DNA of 46,285 nt from Candidatus Saccharimonadota bacterium (GCA_028286385.1 JAQBRQ010000006.1:1-46285), one strand, 5' to 3'; positions 1-8,203 are shown, numbered from the stretch's first letter. Numbers and translations: made by a program. Notes: a model not told the origin generated them from the sequence alone.

Positions 1-6
1 CACCAT

Positions 7-2199
7 TTGCCTGGTGTGATGCACTTTTTAGAGCTGGTGATTGGCATTGTGGTGTTGTCTGCCGGACAGAGCCTGTGGGCATCGTTTGCCGGCGCCGCAC
101 CGGATATATCGGCGCCGAGCGTTCCAGCGAACCTACTGGTAACGGGCAGTTCGGCTACCGCTATTGATATCAGTTGGAATGCTTCGACCGATGACGTTGG
201 CGTGACGGGCTACCATGTATACCGTAACACCAGTCTTATCGCATCGCCTGCTACCCCGAGCTACACCGACAGTGGCTTAACACCCAACACCAACTACACC
301 TACACTGTTAGCGCCTTCGATGCCGTCGATAATACCTCAAGTCAATCTGCGCCGTTGCCCACGTCTACCCTGGCCGATACCTCAGCGCCAAGTACGCCAA
401 CCAATGTGCGGCAGACTGGATCAACAATTTCGAGTATTAGCATTGCCTGGAACGCTTCGAGCGATAATGTGAGCGTGGCCGGCTATGAGATCTATCGCAA
501 CGGATCACTGGTGCGCACCCAGGCCGGCACGACCTACACCGACACTGGTCTAGCCGTCTACAGCACCTACACTTACACGATTAGCGCCTATGACGGTACT
601 AACAACTTCTCGGGGCTGTCGACGCCATTTTATGCTGGCTCAGCCCAGGATGTGACGCCGCCATCTGTCCCCGATAATGTCCATAAAGCCAGCAGCACCG
701 TCTCAAGTATCACCCTCGCTTGGAACAATTCAACAGATGACGCTGGCGTGACGGGCTACCGGGTGTATCGTAATGGCTCGCTTATCGCTTCGCCAGCCGG
801 TGCTAGCTACACCGACACCGGCCTGACCGTCAGCAGCAGTTATACCTATACTGTCAGCGCCTACGACAACGCCACCAACGCCTCGGCTGAATCGGCGCCT
901 TACACTACTGCCAGCTCAGATGATACGACCGCGCCAAGCGTGCCAAACAACGTCCATACCACCAGCGTGCTCGATACCTCGATCAGCCTTGCCTGGAATA
1001 CTTCCACCGACGATGTGGCGGTGACCGGTTACAAGATATATCGCAACAGCAGCTTGGTCGGCACCACCAGCAGTACCGCGTTTACCGATACCGGCCTGCT
1101 GCCGGTCACCGATTACGCTTACACCGTGCATTCCTACGATGCTGCCAACAACACCTCGGCCGCTTCTACCTCACTCGACACTCAAACTGCCTACGACACG
1201 ACCAATCCGTCGGTGCCGGCTAATCTGGTCGCCTCTGCTCGCACCGACACTTCGATCACGCTTGGCTGGGACCTCTCAACCGATAACGTGGCTGTGACAG
1301 GCTACGATGTCTATCGGGGCGCTACGCTGATAGCCACCACCGCCAGCACCGGTTACACCGATAGCGGTCTCGGCGTCGATACTGCCTACACCTACAAAGT
1401 GAGGGCTCATGATGCTTCGGGCAACAATTCCGCTCAATCAACGCAGCTATCGACCCGCACGTTAACCGATGAAATAGCTCCGGCTAGCCCGACTAATCTG
1501 AGTTCTAGCGATCAAACAACAACCACGATTGATCTGGATTGGACAGCCGCCACCGACGATGTGGCGGTGACCGGCTACAAGATATACCGCGATGGCGTCT
1601 TTATCGCTCTTCGATCGGTAACCAATTACCAGGATACGGGCCTGCACTACAACCGCCAGTACGCCTACACAGTGACGGCCGTCGATGCTGGCGATAATGA
1701 ATCGGCTGTTTCTGCGGCGCTGAACATTAGTACGCTGCCTGATACTGTTGCGCCAAACGTAACCCTGAGCGCTCCGCCGGATGGCCAGACCAATGTGCAA
1801 TACACGATTCCGATCTCAGCCACTGCCAGCGACGATCTGGACCTGGCACGGGTTGAATTCTATGCCGATAGCACCCTGATCACGACAATCACCACTGCCC
1901 CCTTTGCCCTCAACTGGGATACCTACAACAAGCCAAACGGCTCGCACCTGATCACCGCCAAGGCGATTGATGGCAGCGGCAATACCACCAGCAGTTCGGC
2001 GACCATATCGATCAATAACCCGCCGCCACCGCTCAAGGGCGATCTGAACGGCGATCATAAAGTAACAATACTTGATCTGAGCATGTTTTTGTCGCGTTGG
2101 CAGAAGCCCGGTTCCGGTGATTTCAACGGTAACGGCAAGGTTGATATATTTGACTTAAGCGTAATCCTGTCGCAATATGGGAAAGATAATAACTACTAA
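7..2199 (+). CDS. Secreted six-FN3 protein with C-terminal dockerin (5' end may lie outside window)
   Basis: This looks like an exported adhesive or scaffolding protein. The N-terminus is hydrophobic (about residues 6-31), consistent with a signal peptide, but it lacks the usual positive charges. The frame is open to base 1, so the true start may be upstream; inside the window TTG at 7, GTG at 16 and ATG at 19 are all possible. Six fibronectin type III repeats of about 92 residues follow (about 33-580), each starting with an AP/PSxPxN signature and carrying a TDDVxVTGYxxYR core. An Ig-like domain of Big type follows (about 581-673), then a dockerin type I at 678-730. The dockerin has two calcium loops, starting DLNGDHKV and DFNGNGKV, with Asp/Asn at positions 1, 3 and 5 and Asp at 12. 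The next gene encodes a cohesin and starts four bases after this stop, so the pair probably binds. No catalytic domain is visible. Confidence 0.85.
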   Translation: MPGVMHFLELVIGIVVLSAGQSLWASFAGAAPDISAPSVPANLLVTGSSATAIDISWNASTDDVGVTGYHVYRNTSLIASPATPSYTDSGLTPNTNYTYTVSAFDAVDNTSSQSAPLPTSTLADTSAPSTPTNVRQTGSTISSISIAWNASSDNVSVAGYEIYRNGSLVRTQAGTTYTDTGLAVYSTYTYTISAYDGTNNFSGLSTPFYAGSAQDVTPPSVPDNVHKASSTVSSITLAWNNSTDDAGVTGYRVYRNGSLIASPAGASYTDTGLTVSSSYTYTVSAYDNATNASAESAPYTTASSDDTTAPSVPNNVHTTSVLDTSISLAWNTSTDDVAVTGYKIYRNSSLVGTTSSTAFTDTGLLPVTDYAYTVHSYDAANNTSAASTSLDTQTAYDTTNPSVPANLVASARTDTSITLGWDLSTDNVAVTGYDVYRGATLIATTASTGYTDSGLGVDTAYTYKVRAHDASGNNSAQSTQLSTRTLTDEIAPASPTNLSSSDQTTTTIDLDWTAATDDVAVTGYKIYRDGVFIALRSVTNYQDTGLHYNRQYAYTVTAVDAGDNESAVSAALNISTLPDTVAPNVTLSAPPDGQTNVQYTIPISATASDDLDLARVEFYADSTLITTITTAPFALNWDTYNKPNGSHLITAKAIDGSGNTTSSSATISINNPPPPLKGDLNGDHKVTILDLSMFLSRWQKPGSGDFNGNGKVDIFDLSVILSQYGKDNNY

Positions 2200-2202
2200 A
2201 TT

Positions 2203-3789
2203 ATGAAACAAAAACTAACAAGAATTATCCTGGCACTGGCTGTTTTGGCCGGTGTTTTGACGCCGGCCGTGCCAGTTGCGGCTGCTGGCGCGTCGATATC
2301 GCTGACTTCCAGCAAAAGCACGGTCGCCAGCGGCGGCACGGTTATTATCGCGGTCTACGCTAATGGCGGCGGTACGCCAATTAACGCCGTTCAGGCCGAC
2401 TTGTCGTATCCGGCCAGCAAACTGCAATATATTGGCTTCTCGGCCAGTGGCAGCGCCTTCGAAATCGGCGCCAGTAGCGGCGGTGGCGATGGCCTGGCCA
2501 CGCTGGCCCGCGGCACCATCAGTAGCGTTAGCGGCAGCGGCCTTGTGGGGACTGTTACCTTTAAAGCGCTGGTTGGCTCCGGTAGCGCGGCCATTGGCGT
2601 CGCCGGCAGTTCATCGCTGGTAAGTGACGGCAACCCCGTAGCCTACGGCACCAGCGGCGTGAGCGTCAACTTTGGGGCTGCAGCTGCAGCCGCTCCGAAG
2701 GCAGCGGCGGCTCCAGCGCCACCAAAAGACACGACCGCGCCAGTTATTACCGCCGTTAAGGCTACCGAGGTCACCCCATATAGCGCCACCATAACCTGGA
2801 CTACCAGCGAACCGACCGATTCGGTCGTTGAGTACGGGCTTGATGATAAATATGGCCTGAGTACCTCTGTTGCCGCTCCAACGACGACGCATTCGGTAGC
2901 CCTGAACAGTAGCTTCTTAACACCGCAGACCCTGCTGCACTACCGGGTCAAAAGTGTTGATGCAGCTGGTAATGTCGCCACTGGCAGCGATCTGACTTTC
3001 CAGTTGCCTGGCGTGCCAGTGACAGTTATTGTTCGCGGGCCTAACGGCAAGCCACTGCCTGGCGCCGTGGTAACGCTCGATAATGCTACCGGCACCACCG
3101 ACAGCAAAGGCAGCGTCACGCTGCGCGCCGGTCTGGGCAATAAAAAGCTCACCACCACTTACCAGGGTGTAACCGTGCAGAAGCCAATCACCGTTACTAA
3201 ATCTGCCAAGCCGCTGCCGCCCTACCAACTGGACCTTGCCAAGAAACCACTCAACCCCTGGATGCTGACCTCGATTGGACTCTTCGTCACTACCATAGTG
3301 CTGCTCGGTATTGATGCCTTGCTATTCGGCTCGCGGATATTGGCTAAAGTTACGGGTTTGCGCATTGCCAAGCCGGCTCCCACGTCTGCCGTGCCTGCCA
3401 CTCCTGCTCCGCCGGTCGCGGCTACCGCTGCCCCAGCCCCCGAGCCAGAACCAGCATCTTGGCCAGTTATGCCCGAAGAACCAGTCACAGCGGCTGAACC
3501 TGAGCCGGCTATTGTTAGCACCGATGAACCGCTCGATCCGCTCAGTAATGTAGTCGCGCTGATGGGCGATGAGCCAGTCAAGGCTAGCAGCCTTGGCCCT
3601 GATGCCAATCAAAAAGCGACTCCGCTGGTTATCAACTTAAAGCCGCTTTCTGAATCTGAACCTGTATCCGAATCGCCCGCACCTGTGCCGTCGAAGCCAT
3701 CAGCTCCGATTCCTGTAGCCAAGGCTACGGGTGCTCACCATAAGGCCAAGTCTTCCAAGAAGAAGATCATACCTATCGGTGGCGCTTAG
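2203..3789 (+). CDS. Membrane-anchored cohesin-domain protein with FN3 and C-terminal TM
   Basis: This is a probable surface receptor for the dockerin protein encoded just upstream. Residues 1-28 form a signal peptide (KQK followed by a hydrophobic core and AAA/G). Residues 30-158 match a cohesin fold: ISLTSSKSTVASGGTV opening, the NAVQADLSYP strand and a closing VTF strand. An Ala/Pro linker leads to one FN3 domain (about 178-268), a carboxypeptidase-regulatory-like beta domain with GKPLPGAVVTL (about 272-335), one TM helix (about 353-378) and a 150-residue Pro/Ala/Glu-rich tail ending in Lys-rich sequence, presumably cytoplasmic. The ATG lies three bases after the upstream stop, so translation is probably coupled. 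The 3' end overlaps the convergent gene by four bases. The cohesin assignment is by pattern; a generic bacterial Ig-like domain is the alternative. Confidence 0.8.
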   Translation: MKQKLTRIILALAVLAGVLTPAVPVAAAGASISLTSSKSTVASGGTVIIAVYANGGGTPINAVQADLSYPASKLQYIGFSASGSAFEIGASSGGGDGLATLARGTISSVSGSGLVGTVTFKALVGSGSAAIGVAGSSSLVSDGNPVAYGTSGVSVNFGAAAAAAPKAAAAPAPPKDTTAPVITAVKATEVTPYSATITWTTSEPTDSVVEYGLDDKYGLSTSVAAPTTTHSVALNSSFLTPQTLLHYRVKSVDAAGNVATGSDLTFQLPGVPVTVIVRGPNGKPLPGAVVTLDNATGTTDSKGSVTLRAGLGNKKLTTTYQGVTVQKPITVTKSAKPLPPYQLDLAKKPLNPWMLTSIGLFVTTIVLLGIDALLFGSRILAKVTGLRIAKPAPTSAVPATPAPPVAATAAPAPEPEPASWPVMPEEPVTAAEPEPAIVSTDEPLDPLSNVVALMGDEPVKASSLGPDANQKATPLVINLKPLSESEPVSESPAPVPSKPSAPIPVAKATGAHHKAKSSKKKIIPIGGA

Positions 3790-4808
3790 TTGGAGATGTT
3801 AACTGAAGCGGATGTTTCGTTGCCGTTAGCTGCCGTACCGGTTCCGGCACCCCCGGCTGTCGTGTTGTCGGCGACGACTGCATTACCTGAACTTGCAGCC
3901 TGATTGTTATTGCTGCTATACGACACGTTGTTGGTGTTGTTTACCGTTGTAGTGCTAGACACGTTGCTGGAAATGATGTTTTTTGAGCTTGGACCGGTGT
4001 TGCTGATGCTGGCCACTCTAGCTGAAGCGCAAGAAACGCAGGATCTGCAAGAAGCAGAAACGCAGGAACTGCAAGAAGCAGAAGCGCAAGCGCTGCAAGA
4101 GGCAGAAGCACAAGCAGCTGCAGGAGCTTCTGCGGCTTCAACGGCAGCCGGTGGCGCGTTATAGTTTTTTGCGGGCCCGCCCTGGCCGAAGCCGCCCTGC
4201 CCAAAGCCGGCACCAAAGCCGCCCTGGCCCTGGCCAAAGCCACCACCAACACGGTTCTTAGGGAAACGGTTTTTAGCCTTACTGAAGCTTCGACAAGCAG
4301 CGTTGTAATTGTAAGAGCAAGAGCAAATATCGCTGAATGAGCAACGGTTTGCTGTAAAGATTTCAGCACATTCACTAAATCTAGCACACGCACGCTCACT
4401 AGCTAGAATGGAAATTGGATTACCGCACTCATCTAGCAGTGGCAAAATAGGTGCTGGGATTGCGCCTTCGGTCGGCCCGATAAAGGCGCTGTCGTTACTG
4501 ATGTTTACTATAACTTCTGAAATGTTTTCGTTGATGGCATCACCGGTCTCGGCTGAGCCTGCCAATGTATTGTTAGTCACTATGGCATCGCCGCTCACGG
4601 CATCCTGCTTATTCGTTTGAGTAATATCGACGTTGTTGTTATTGGTGATGGTACATTTGTCGACCTCAGTTGTCTTGATGGTATTCAACGAGTTCGGCCC
4701 AGTATTGATGATAGAATCTGCCGAAGCAAAACCTGTCACACCAAGACACGCTATAATTACGGTTGTGATAATTGTTGATATGCGCTGTCGCACTGTAAAT
4801 CTGTCCAT
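3786..4808 (-). CDS. Exported Asn-rich protein with duplicated terminal modules and Cys-rich centre
   Basis: I do not recognise a named family. There is a signal peptide at 1-30 (ending ASA). Two related modules of about 73 residues sit at the ends (34-105 and 268-340). Both open with NTGP(N/S)S, contain an Asn-rich stretch with NNTNNV or NNNNV, then SG(D/N)A, NT, AG.A.TG, and both finish in VNISN. The spacing of Asn, Gly and Ala suggests a stacked beta structure of the curlin or beta-solenoid type. Between them lie a Cys-containing segment, a Gly/Phe/Gln repeat (about 190-213) and a low-complexity Ala/Ser/Cys run with eight cysteines. About 16 cysteines in an exported protein imply disulfides; a VKOR is encoded in this window at 30327-30932. 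A strong GGAGGAGG ribosome site precedes the ATG. It overlaps the cohesin gene convergently by four bases. Confidence 0.75.
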   Translation of the reverse strand: MDRFTVRQRISTIITTVIIACLGVTGFASADSIINTGPNSLNTIKTTEVDKCTITNNNNVDITQTNKQDAVSGDAIVTNNTLAGSAETGDAINENISEVIVNISNDSAFIGPTEGAIPAPILPLLDECGNPISILASERACARFSECAEIFTANRCSFSDICSCSYNYNAACRSFSKAKNRFPKNRVGGGFGQGQGGFGAGFGQGGFGQGGPAKNYNAPPAAVEAAEAPAAACASASCSACASASCSSCVSASCRSCVSCASARVASISNTGPSSKNIISSNVSSTTTVNNTNNVSYSSNNNQAASSGNAVVADNTTAGGAGTGTAANGNETSASVNISN

Positions 4809-4910
4809 ATCGTCCTCCTCCAGAAGTTTAGATAGTTCTGATGGGGCTTAGTGTAGAACCTTAACAATAGCGGTTCTGTATAAATTTTTACAACTAGCAG
4901 TTGGGCACTG

Positions 4911-5339
4911 TTAACGGTGGTAGGGTTGGCCAGCGTTGATCGTGCTGGCGCGATATAGGGTCTCTAAAAGTACAACCATAGCTAAATCGTGCGGCAGGGT
5001 TAAAGCACCAAAGCTCCAGCTAAAATCGAGTCCGGCTTGGACTGCTGGTGGCAAGCCATCTGGTCCACCGATGATAAAGCTGACTTCGCGGCCATCGAGC
5101 GCTCGTTTTTCCAAAAATTCGGCTAGTCCGCGGCTATTGAACTGTTTGCCTTCGATGACCAGACCGACTTTATAGCTGTTTTCGGCTGCCGCCAGGATGT
5201 GCTCGGCATCGTTATTTTTGTCGGCAATATGCGTAACCCGGAGCTGGTGATAGTGTCCGAGGCGCTTCCAGTACTCTTCCCACCCCTTGCGGGCATAGTC
5301 TAATTTAGGTTGGCCGACAGTGATAATATGCAGTTTCAT
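4911..5339 (-). CDS. rlmH: 23S rRNA (pseudouridine1915-N3)-methyltransferase RlmH
   Basis: This SPOUT methyltransferase transfers methyl from SAM to N3 of pseudouridine 1915 in helix 69 of 23S rRNA. The protein is short (142 aa against about 155 in E. coli) but full. It begins KLHIITVGQPK, has the SAM-knot motif FIIGGPDGLP and ends in the characteristic AGQPYHR. The start codon overlaps the stop of the upstream umuC-like gene in an ATGA, so it is probably the last gene of that operon. No independent ribosome site was needed to choose the start. Confidence 0.95.
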   Translation of the reverse strand: MKLHIITVGQPKLDYARKGWEEYWKRLGHYHQLRVTHIADKNNDAEHILAAAENSYKVGLVIEGKQFNSRGLAEFLEKRALDGREVSFIIGGPDGLPPAVQAGLDFSWSFGALTLPHDLAMVVLLETLYRASTINAGQPYHR

Positions 5340-6628
5340 CTCTTAAGAATACGGGCTATCGGCAATTCTTGCCAGTTTGTGGTGTAGCGCGGGCTGCGAA
5401 GCTGGTATTTTGGCTGCCAGGCTTTGCTGAGATCTTCGGCTGCGAAGCGGATGGTGCGTTTGCCGTAGCGACTGTTGATGGCGTCGAAGGCCTCCAGCCG
5501 ATCGTGGGCGCTATTGCTCTGCTCCAGATTGGCATCGCCGAATAGGTCAGTCTGGAACGACTGCTCGCCCACCAGATCAAACAGTAGAATATTTGCCCGA
5601 TGGTATTGCTCGTACTGATTGAAATCACTTTGCACGGCCTGCACCAGCTGGGCCGTGATTTGGCCGGTATCGGCAGTTGGCGTAACGAAGCTGATAGCTT
5701 GCTGCTGTCGCTGGTAGCCTGGCTTGAAGCGGTTGGTGCTGAGGCTAACGACTGCGCTGCGAGCTAGCAGACCCTCGTGCCTGAGCGAGTAGGCGGCTCG
5801 GGCGGTCAGACTGGCAATGGCCGACTCGATGACCGAGAACTCGTCGGTGTCTTCACCGAACATTCGGCCGTTCATAACGGTTTGCCGGACTTTGCCGAAG
5901 GGTTGCAACGGATGGCAAGACTGACCGCCGAGCTCGGCCACCAACTGTCGGCCGTGGACACCCATGAGCTGGGCGGCGTGCCGCGGCCGCATCTGGGCGA
6001 CATCGAGGGCCGTAAAGATGCCATCGGCCTTCAGTTTGGGTGCTAAACGCCAACCAATGCCCCAAATTTCTTTAATCGGCGTTTTTAACAGATAGTTATT
6101 GCGCACTTCGGCTGTTTGGCTAAACAGATCAAGCACGCCTCCGAGCGCCGGTTCGGTTTTGGCGTATTCGCTGGCTAGCTTGGCGAGCGTTTTAGTAGGC
6201 GCGATGCCAATAGAGACCGGAATACCAACTTCGCGCAGCAGGCGCTCTCGAACTGCCCTGCCCCAGGCGTGATAATCGTCTATTTCGAGCTGGCTGAGAT
6301 CCAGAAATGACTCGTCGACCGAGTAGACCTCGGTGCGCGGCGTGATGCTGGTGAGCACCCGGGTAATACGCTCTGATAGGTCGCCGTACAGCTCAAAGTT
6401 GGCGCTAAACTGCACAACGCCGTGCTGCCGGAACCGATCGCGGTGCTTAAAGACTGGCGCCGCCATGGGTACGCCAATGGCCTTGGCCTCGTTGGAGCGC
6501 GAAACGACACAGCCGTCGTTGCTGCTGAGCACCACGACGGGACGGCCTTCCAGATCGGGCCGGAACAGGCGCTCGCAGCTAACGAAGAAGTTGTTGCAAT
6601 CAATTAGGGCAAAAATGGGCTGTTGCAT
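5336..6628 (-). CDS. umuC: Y-family translesion DNA polymerase, UmuC-like
   Basis: This is an error-prone lesion-bypass polymerase. The length (430 aa) matches UmuC (422). The metal-binding motifs are intact: D10 with the steric-gate region NNFFVSCE, the SRSNEAKA segment, and SVDESFLD with D105/E106. A helix-hairpin-helix/thumb region (KTPIKEIWGIG) and little-finger region follow. The C-terminus, with AINSRYGKRTIRFAAE, resembles the DUF4113 tail of UmuC proteins. It follows a UmuD-like gene by seven bases and overlaps rlmH by ATGA, so it is in the order expected of a umuDC unit. No SOS box of the Gram-positive LexA type was recognised upstream. The polymerase looks active; what is unusual is its partner. 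Confidence 0.93.
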   Translation of the reverse strand: MQQPIFALIDCNNFFVSCERLFRPDLEGRPVVVLSSNDGCVVSRSNEAKAIGVPMAAPVFKHRDRFRQHGVVQFSANFELYGDLSERITRVLTSITPRTEVYSVDESFLDLSQLEIDDYHAWGRAVRERLLREVGIPVSIGIAPTKTLAKLASEYAKTEPALGGVLDLFSQTAEVRNNYLLKTPIKEIWGIGWRLAPKLKADGIFTALDVAQMRPRHAAQLMGVHGRQLVAELGGQSCHPLQPFGKVRQTVMNGRMFGEDTDEFSVIESAIASLTARAAYSLRHEGLLARSAVVSLSTNRFKPGYQRQQQAISFVTPTADTGQITAQLVQAVQSDFNQYEQYHRANILLFDLVGEQSFQTDLFGDANLEQSNSAHDRLEAFDAINSRYGKRTIRFAAEDLSKAWQPKYQLRSPRYTTNWQELPIARILKR

Positions 6629-6635
6629 TTAGGCT

Positions 6636-6992
6636 TCACCGATACTGATGAATGATGGCTGTTACGACGCCCCACGGCGTGTCCTGAAGGCTCAGCTGGT
6701 GCTGACGGCACAAGGCCATGCCTTCCTCGCCCCAGGCGATAATCAGATCGCTGGAGCCAGCCTGGGCTGCCCTATCGATGACGGCGATGTCGCCATCGTA
6801 AATGCCCTGATCGGCCCAGTGGTGGCCAGCGATGCGGAACAGATAGGTACTGCTCGACTGACGGATCAGCAACTGGTTTAAATCGAGCGCGAGATTTTGA
6901 CTGCCCGGCGCCCGGCGTTCGAGTGCCGGGTTGGGAAAGCCGCGGTGTGTTGAGACGCCGTCGCTGCTGGCCATAGTTTGTAAATCGTCCAT
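6636..6992 (-). CDS. UmuD-like S24 fold protein lacking the Ser/Lys catalytic dyad
   Basis: The protein aligns with UmuD' over its whole length: GFPNPA at the cleavage-site region, LDLNQLLIRQSSSTY, GIYDGDIAVID and VVTAIIH. In E. coli UmuD the nucleophile S60 lies in SGDSM and the base K97 in TVKKL. By direct ungapped counting the equivalent residues here are H58 (in AGHHW) and C95 (in ALCRQ). Both catalytic residues are therefore absent, and a loop before the last strand is shorter. It cannot self-cleave by the known mechanism, so it is best seen as a constitutive UmuD'-like polymerase partner or a repurposed subunit. The start is fixed by a GGAGG site (7000-7004) seven bases upstream. It sits between a 90-aa orphan and umuC. 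Confidence 0.8.
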   Translation of the reverse strand: MDDLQTMASSDGVSTHRGFPNPALERRAPGSQNLALDLNQLLIRQSSSTYLFRIAGHHWADQGIYDGDIAVIDRAAQAGSSDLIIAWGEEGMALCRQHQLSLQDTPWGVVTAIIHQYR

Positions 6993-7038
6993 AGTGTATC
7001 CTCCAAAGTGTTATTATTTCGATTGTTTGTATTACTCA

Positions 7039-7311
7039 TTACGCTGCCACCTTGGTACCAACGAGCGTCCAACGGTTGCTGCCCTCTAGGCGCAAGCGGT
7101 AGTCGTTTTGGCCATCGCTGACGTCGAATAGTTTAATCAGGTCTTGTCCTTTTTGGACCAGATAGCGCATGCCCTGCTCCACAAAATTAACCTCACGGCC
7201 GTCGAGGACCATGCGCTTTGGGTAGCTTTCGAGGCGGGTTTCGCCGGGCGTAGCGCGAAAAATAACGGATGTGATTTGGACTTCTGGTTCGTCGAAAATA
7301 GTAATGCTCAT
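7039..7311 (-). CDS. Small conserved-looking protein at head of umuD-umuC operon, function unknown
   Basis: I do not recognise this 90-aa protein. It reads as a small, soluble, mostly beta protein with alternating hydrophobic residues, no signal peptide, no TM and no cysteine. It contains a VLDGREVNFVEQG stretch and ends WTLVGTKVAA. An AGGAG site lies about 11 bases before the ATG. It is 46 bases upstream of the UmuD-like gene on the same strand, so it is probably the first gene of the damage-tolerance operon. Whether it is a regulator or a polymerase accessory factor cannot be told from sequence. Confidence 0.65.
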   Translation of the reverse strand: MSITIFDEPEVQITSVIFRATPGETRLESYPKRMVLDGREVNFVEQGMRYLVQKGQDLIKLFDVSDGQNDYRLRLEGSNRWTLVGTKVAA

Positions 7312-7783
7312 AGTAGTGTAACTCCTGCGTCACCCCTGATGGGAAGACGGTTATGGATAATAAAAAGAGAATCGGCAGAGGCCAATTAACGGGTTTGGGG
7401 TTACAAGCTGTCAGCCAAATCTGCTACCGTTTGAAGCGAATCTGTATGTGTTGAGAACTAAAAATGTGAAAACTTGCAGGGCCCGAAGGATGCTCGTTTG
7501 AAAATAAGTCTGTGAAGTAAATGCGCTGGCGCAAGTCTCCGCATGGCTAATGCTTATTATACTCCCCCACGTCAAGCAGTCTATCGTGTAATTGTCTACG
7601 ACTTTACTGCTGTTAGCTGGTTACCTGCATCTTCAAAATACTAATAGTGAGTGATTAACAAAATTTTGTTAATCACTCACTTGTCACAAAACGGGCTATA
7701 TACTTAGCCTCGTAGATTGTCGATGGCGATCACCGGAATAAGTGACAGAATACTTTCGAGAGCACTCAAGTATGCATAAGATG
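7312..7783. other. Long intergenic region (472 bp) with a palindrome and a possible long leader
   Basis: No gene is supported here. The region holds a perfect palindrome (7646-7681, listed separately) and, on the minus strand, a TATAAT hexamer at 7556-7561 with a TAGACT box 16 bases upstream. If that is the promoter of the 90-aa/umuD/umuC/rlmH operon, its 5' leader would be about 240 nt. No riboswitch class or LexA box was recognised in the leader. Confidence 0.4.
7646..7681. repeat. Perfect 36-bp palindrome, copy 1 of a two-copy element
   Basis: There is an 18-bp arm with no loop, centred between 7663 and 7664; every base pairs. The core is AACAAAATTTTGTT and the outer arms are GTGAGTGATT and its complement. 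A 34-bp relative lies at 11138-11171 (28 of 34 identical, same AATA flank). It follows the 3' end of the response-regulator gene by about 100 bases. It could be a terminator without a U tract, a REP-like element or a dimeric protein-binding site. Confidence 0.8.
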
Positions 7784-8203
7784 TTATTGCATGTGGTTGA
7801 GGAAGTCGACGAGCTCGTGCGGCGTTATTTCGGCTTTGACGAGGTAGCCGTCGGCCTGTTTTTCGATGTCGGCCCGGACGTCTTCGCGCTGTTCGAGATT
7901 AGTGGTGATAACAATCTTGGATTTTAGCGCAGGAACGCGGGCTGGGTCGCGCAGCGTGCGTAGGATTTCGATACCGGTCAGGTTGGGTACCATCAGATCG
8001 AGCAGGATGATGTCGTACTGGTTGGTTTGAGCGGCGGCTAACGCCTCGACGCCATCGCCGATAACGGTAACCTTGTAGCCACCTTTGGTGAGCGCGCGGT
8101 CGTAGAGTTCGCCAATGAAGTGTTCGTCTTCGATGCAGAGGACATTGCGGCCGGCGGCCGGGGTTGTTGTAGGGGTTGCGGAAGCGGTAGGTTGATCGGT
8201 CAT
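7784..8203 (-). CDS. Single-domain response regulator (CheY-like receiver)
   Basis: This is a stand-alone receiver domain of 139 aa, without an output domain. E25/D26 form the acidic pocket, D69 (in DIILLDLMVP) is the phosphoacceptor, the ITTN segment carries the conserved Thr, and the Lys is in GYLVKAE. A Thr/Pro/Ala-rich N-terminal extension of about 18 residues precedes the fold. It lies 39 bases after the histidine kinase gene on the same strand, so the two are a cognate pair. With no DNA-binding domain, its output must be a protein partner or a phosphorelay. Confidence 0.93.
   Translation of the reverse strand: MTDQPTASATPTTTPAAGRNVLCIEDEHFIGELYDRALTKGGYKVTVIGDGVEALAAAQTNQYDIILLDLMVPNLTGIEILRTLRDPARVPALKSKIVITTNLEQREDVRADIEKQADGYLVKAEITPHELVDFLNHMQ

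Noticed and set aside
3222-3608. Antisense frames within the Pro/Ala/Glu-rich tail of the cohesin protein
   Set aside because: They arise from biased codon composition; none has a start context or domain.
4020-4125. Short tandem repeat considered as a CRISPR array
   Set aside because: The repeats are in-frame codon repeats without unique spacers.
3904-4164. Plus-strand frame of 86 codons with a QEAEAQ repeat
   Set aside because: It is the antisense shadow of the Ala/Ser/Cys repeat in the real minus-strand gene; that gene has the signal peptide and ribosome site.
6878-7072. Minus-strand 64-codon frame between the 90-aa gene and the UmuD-like gene
   Set aside because: It overlaps both neighbours out of frame, and the GGAGG at 7000-7004 serves the UmuD-like ATG.
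7312-7640. tmRNA, SRP RNA or 6S RNA in the long gap
   Set aside because: No tmRNA tag or tRNA-like ends, no SRP GGAA-loop domain and no large 6S bubble could be drawn.
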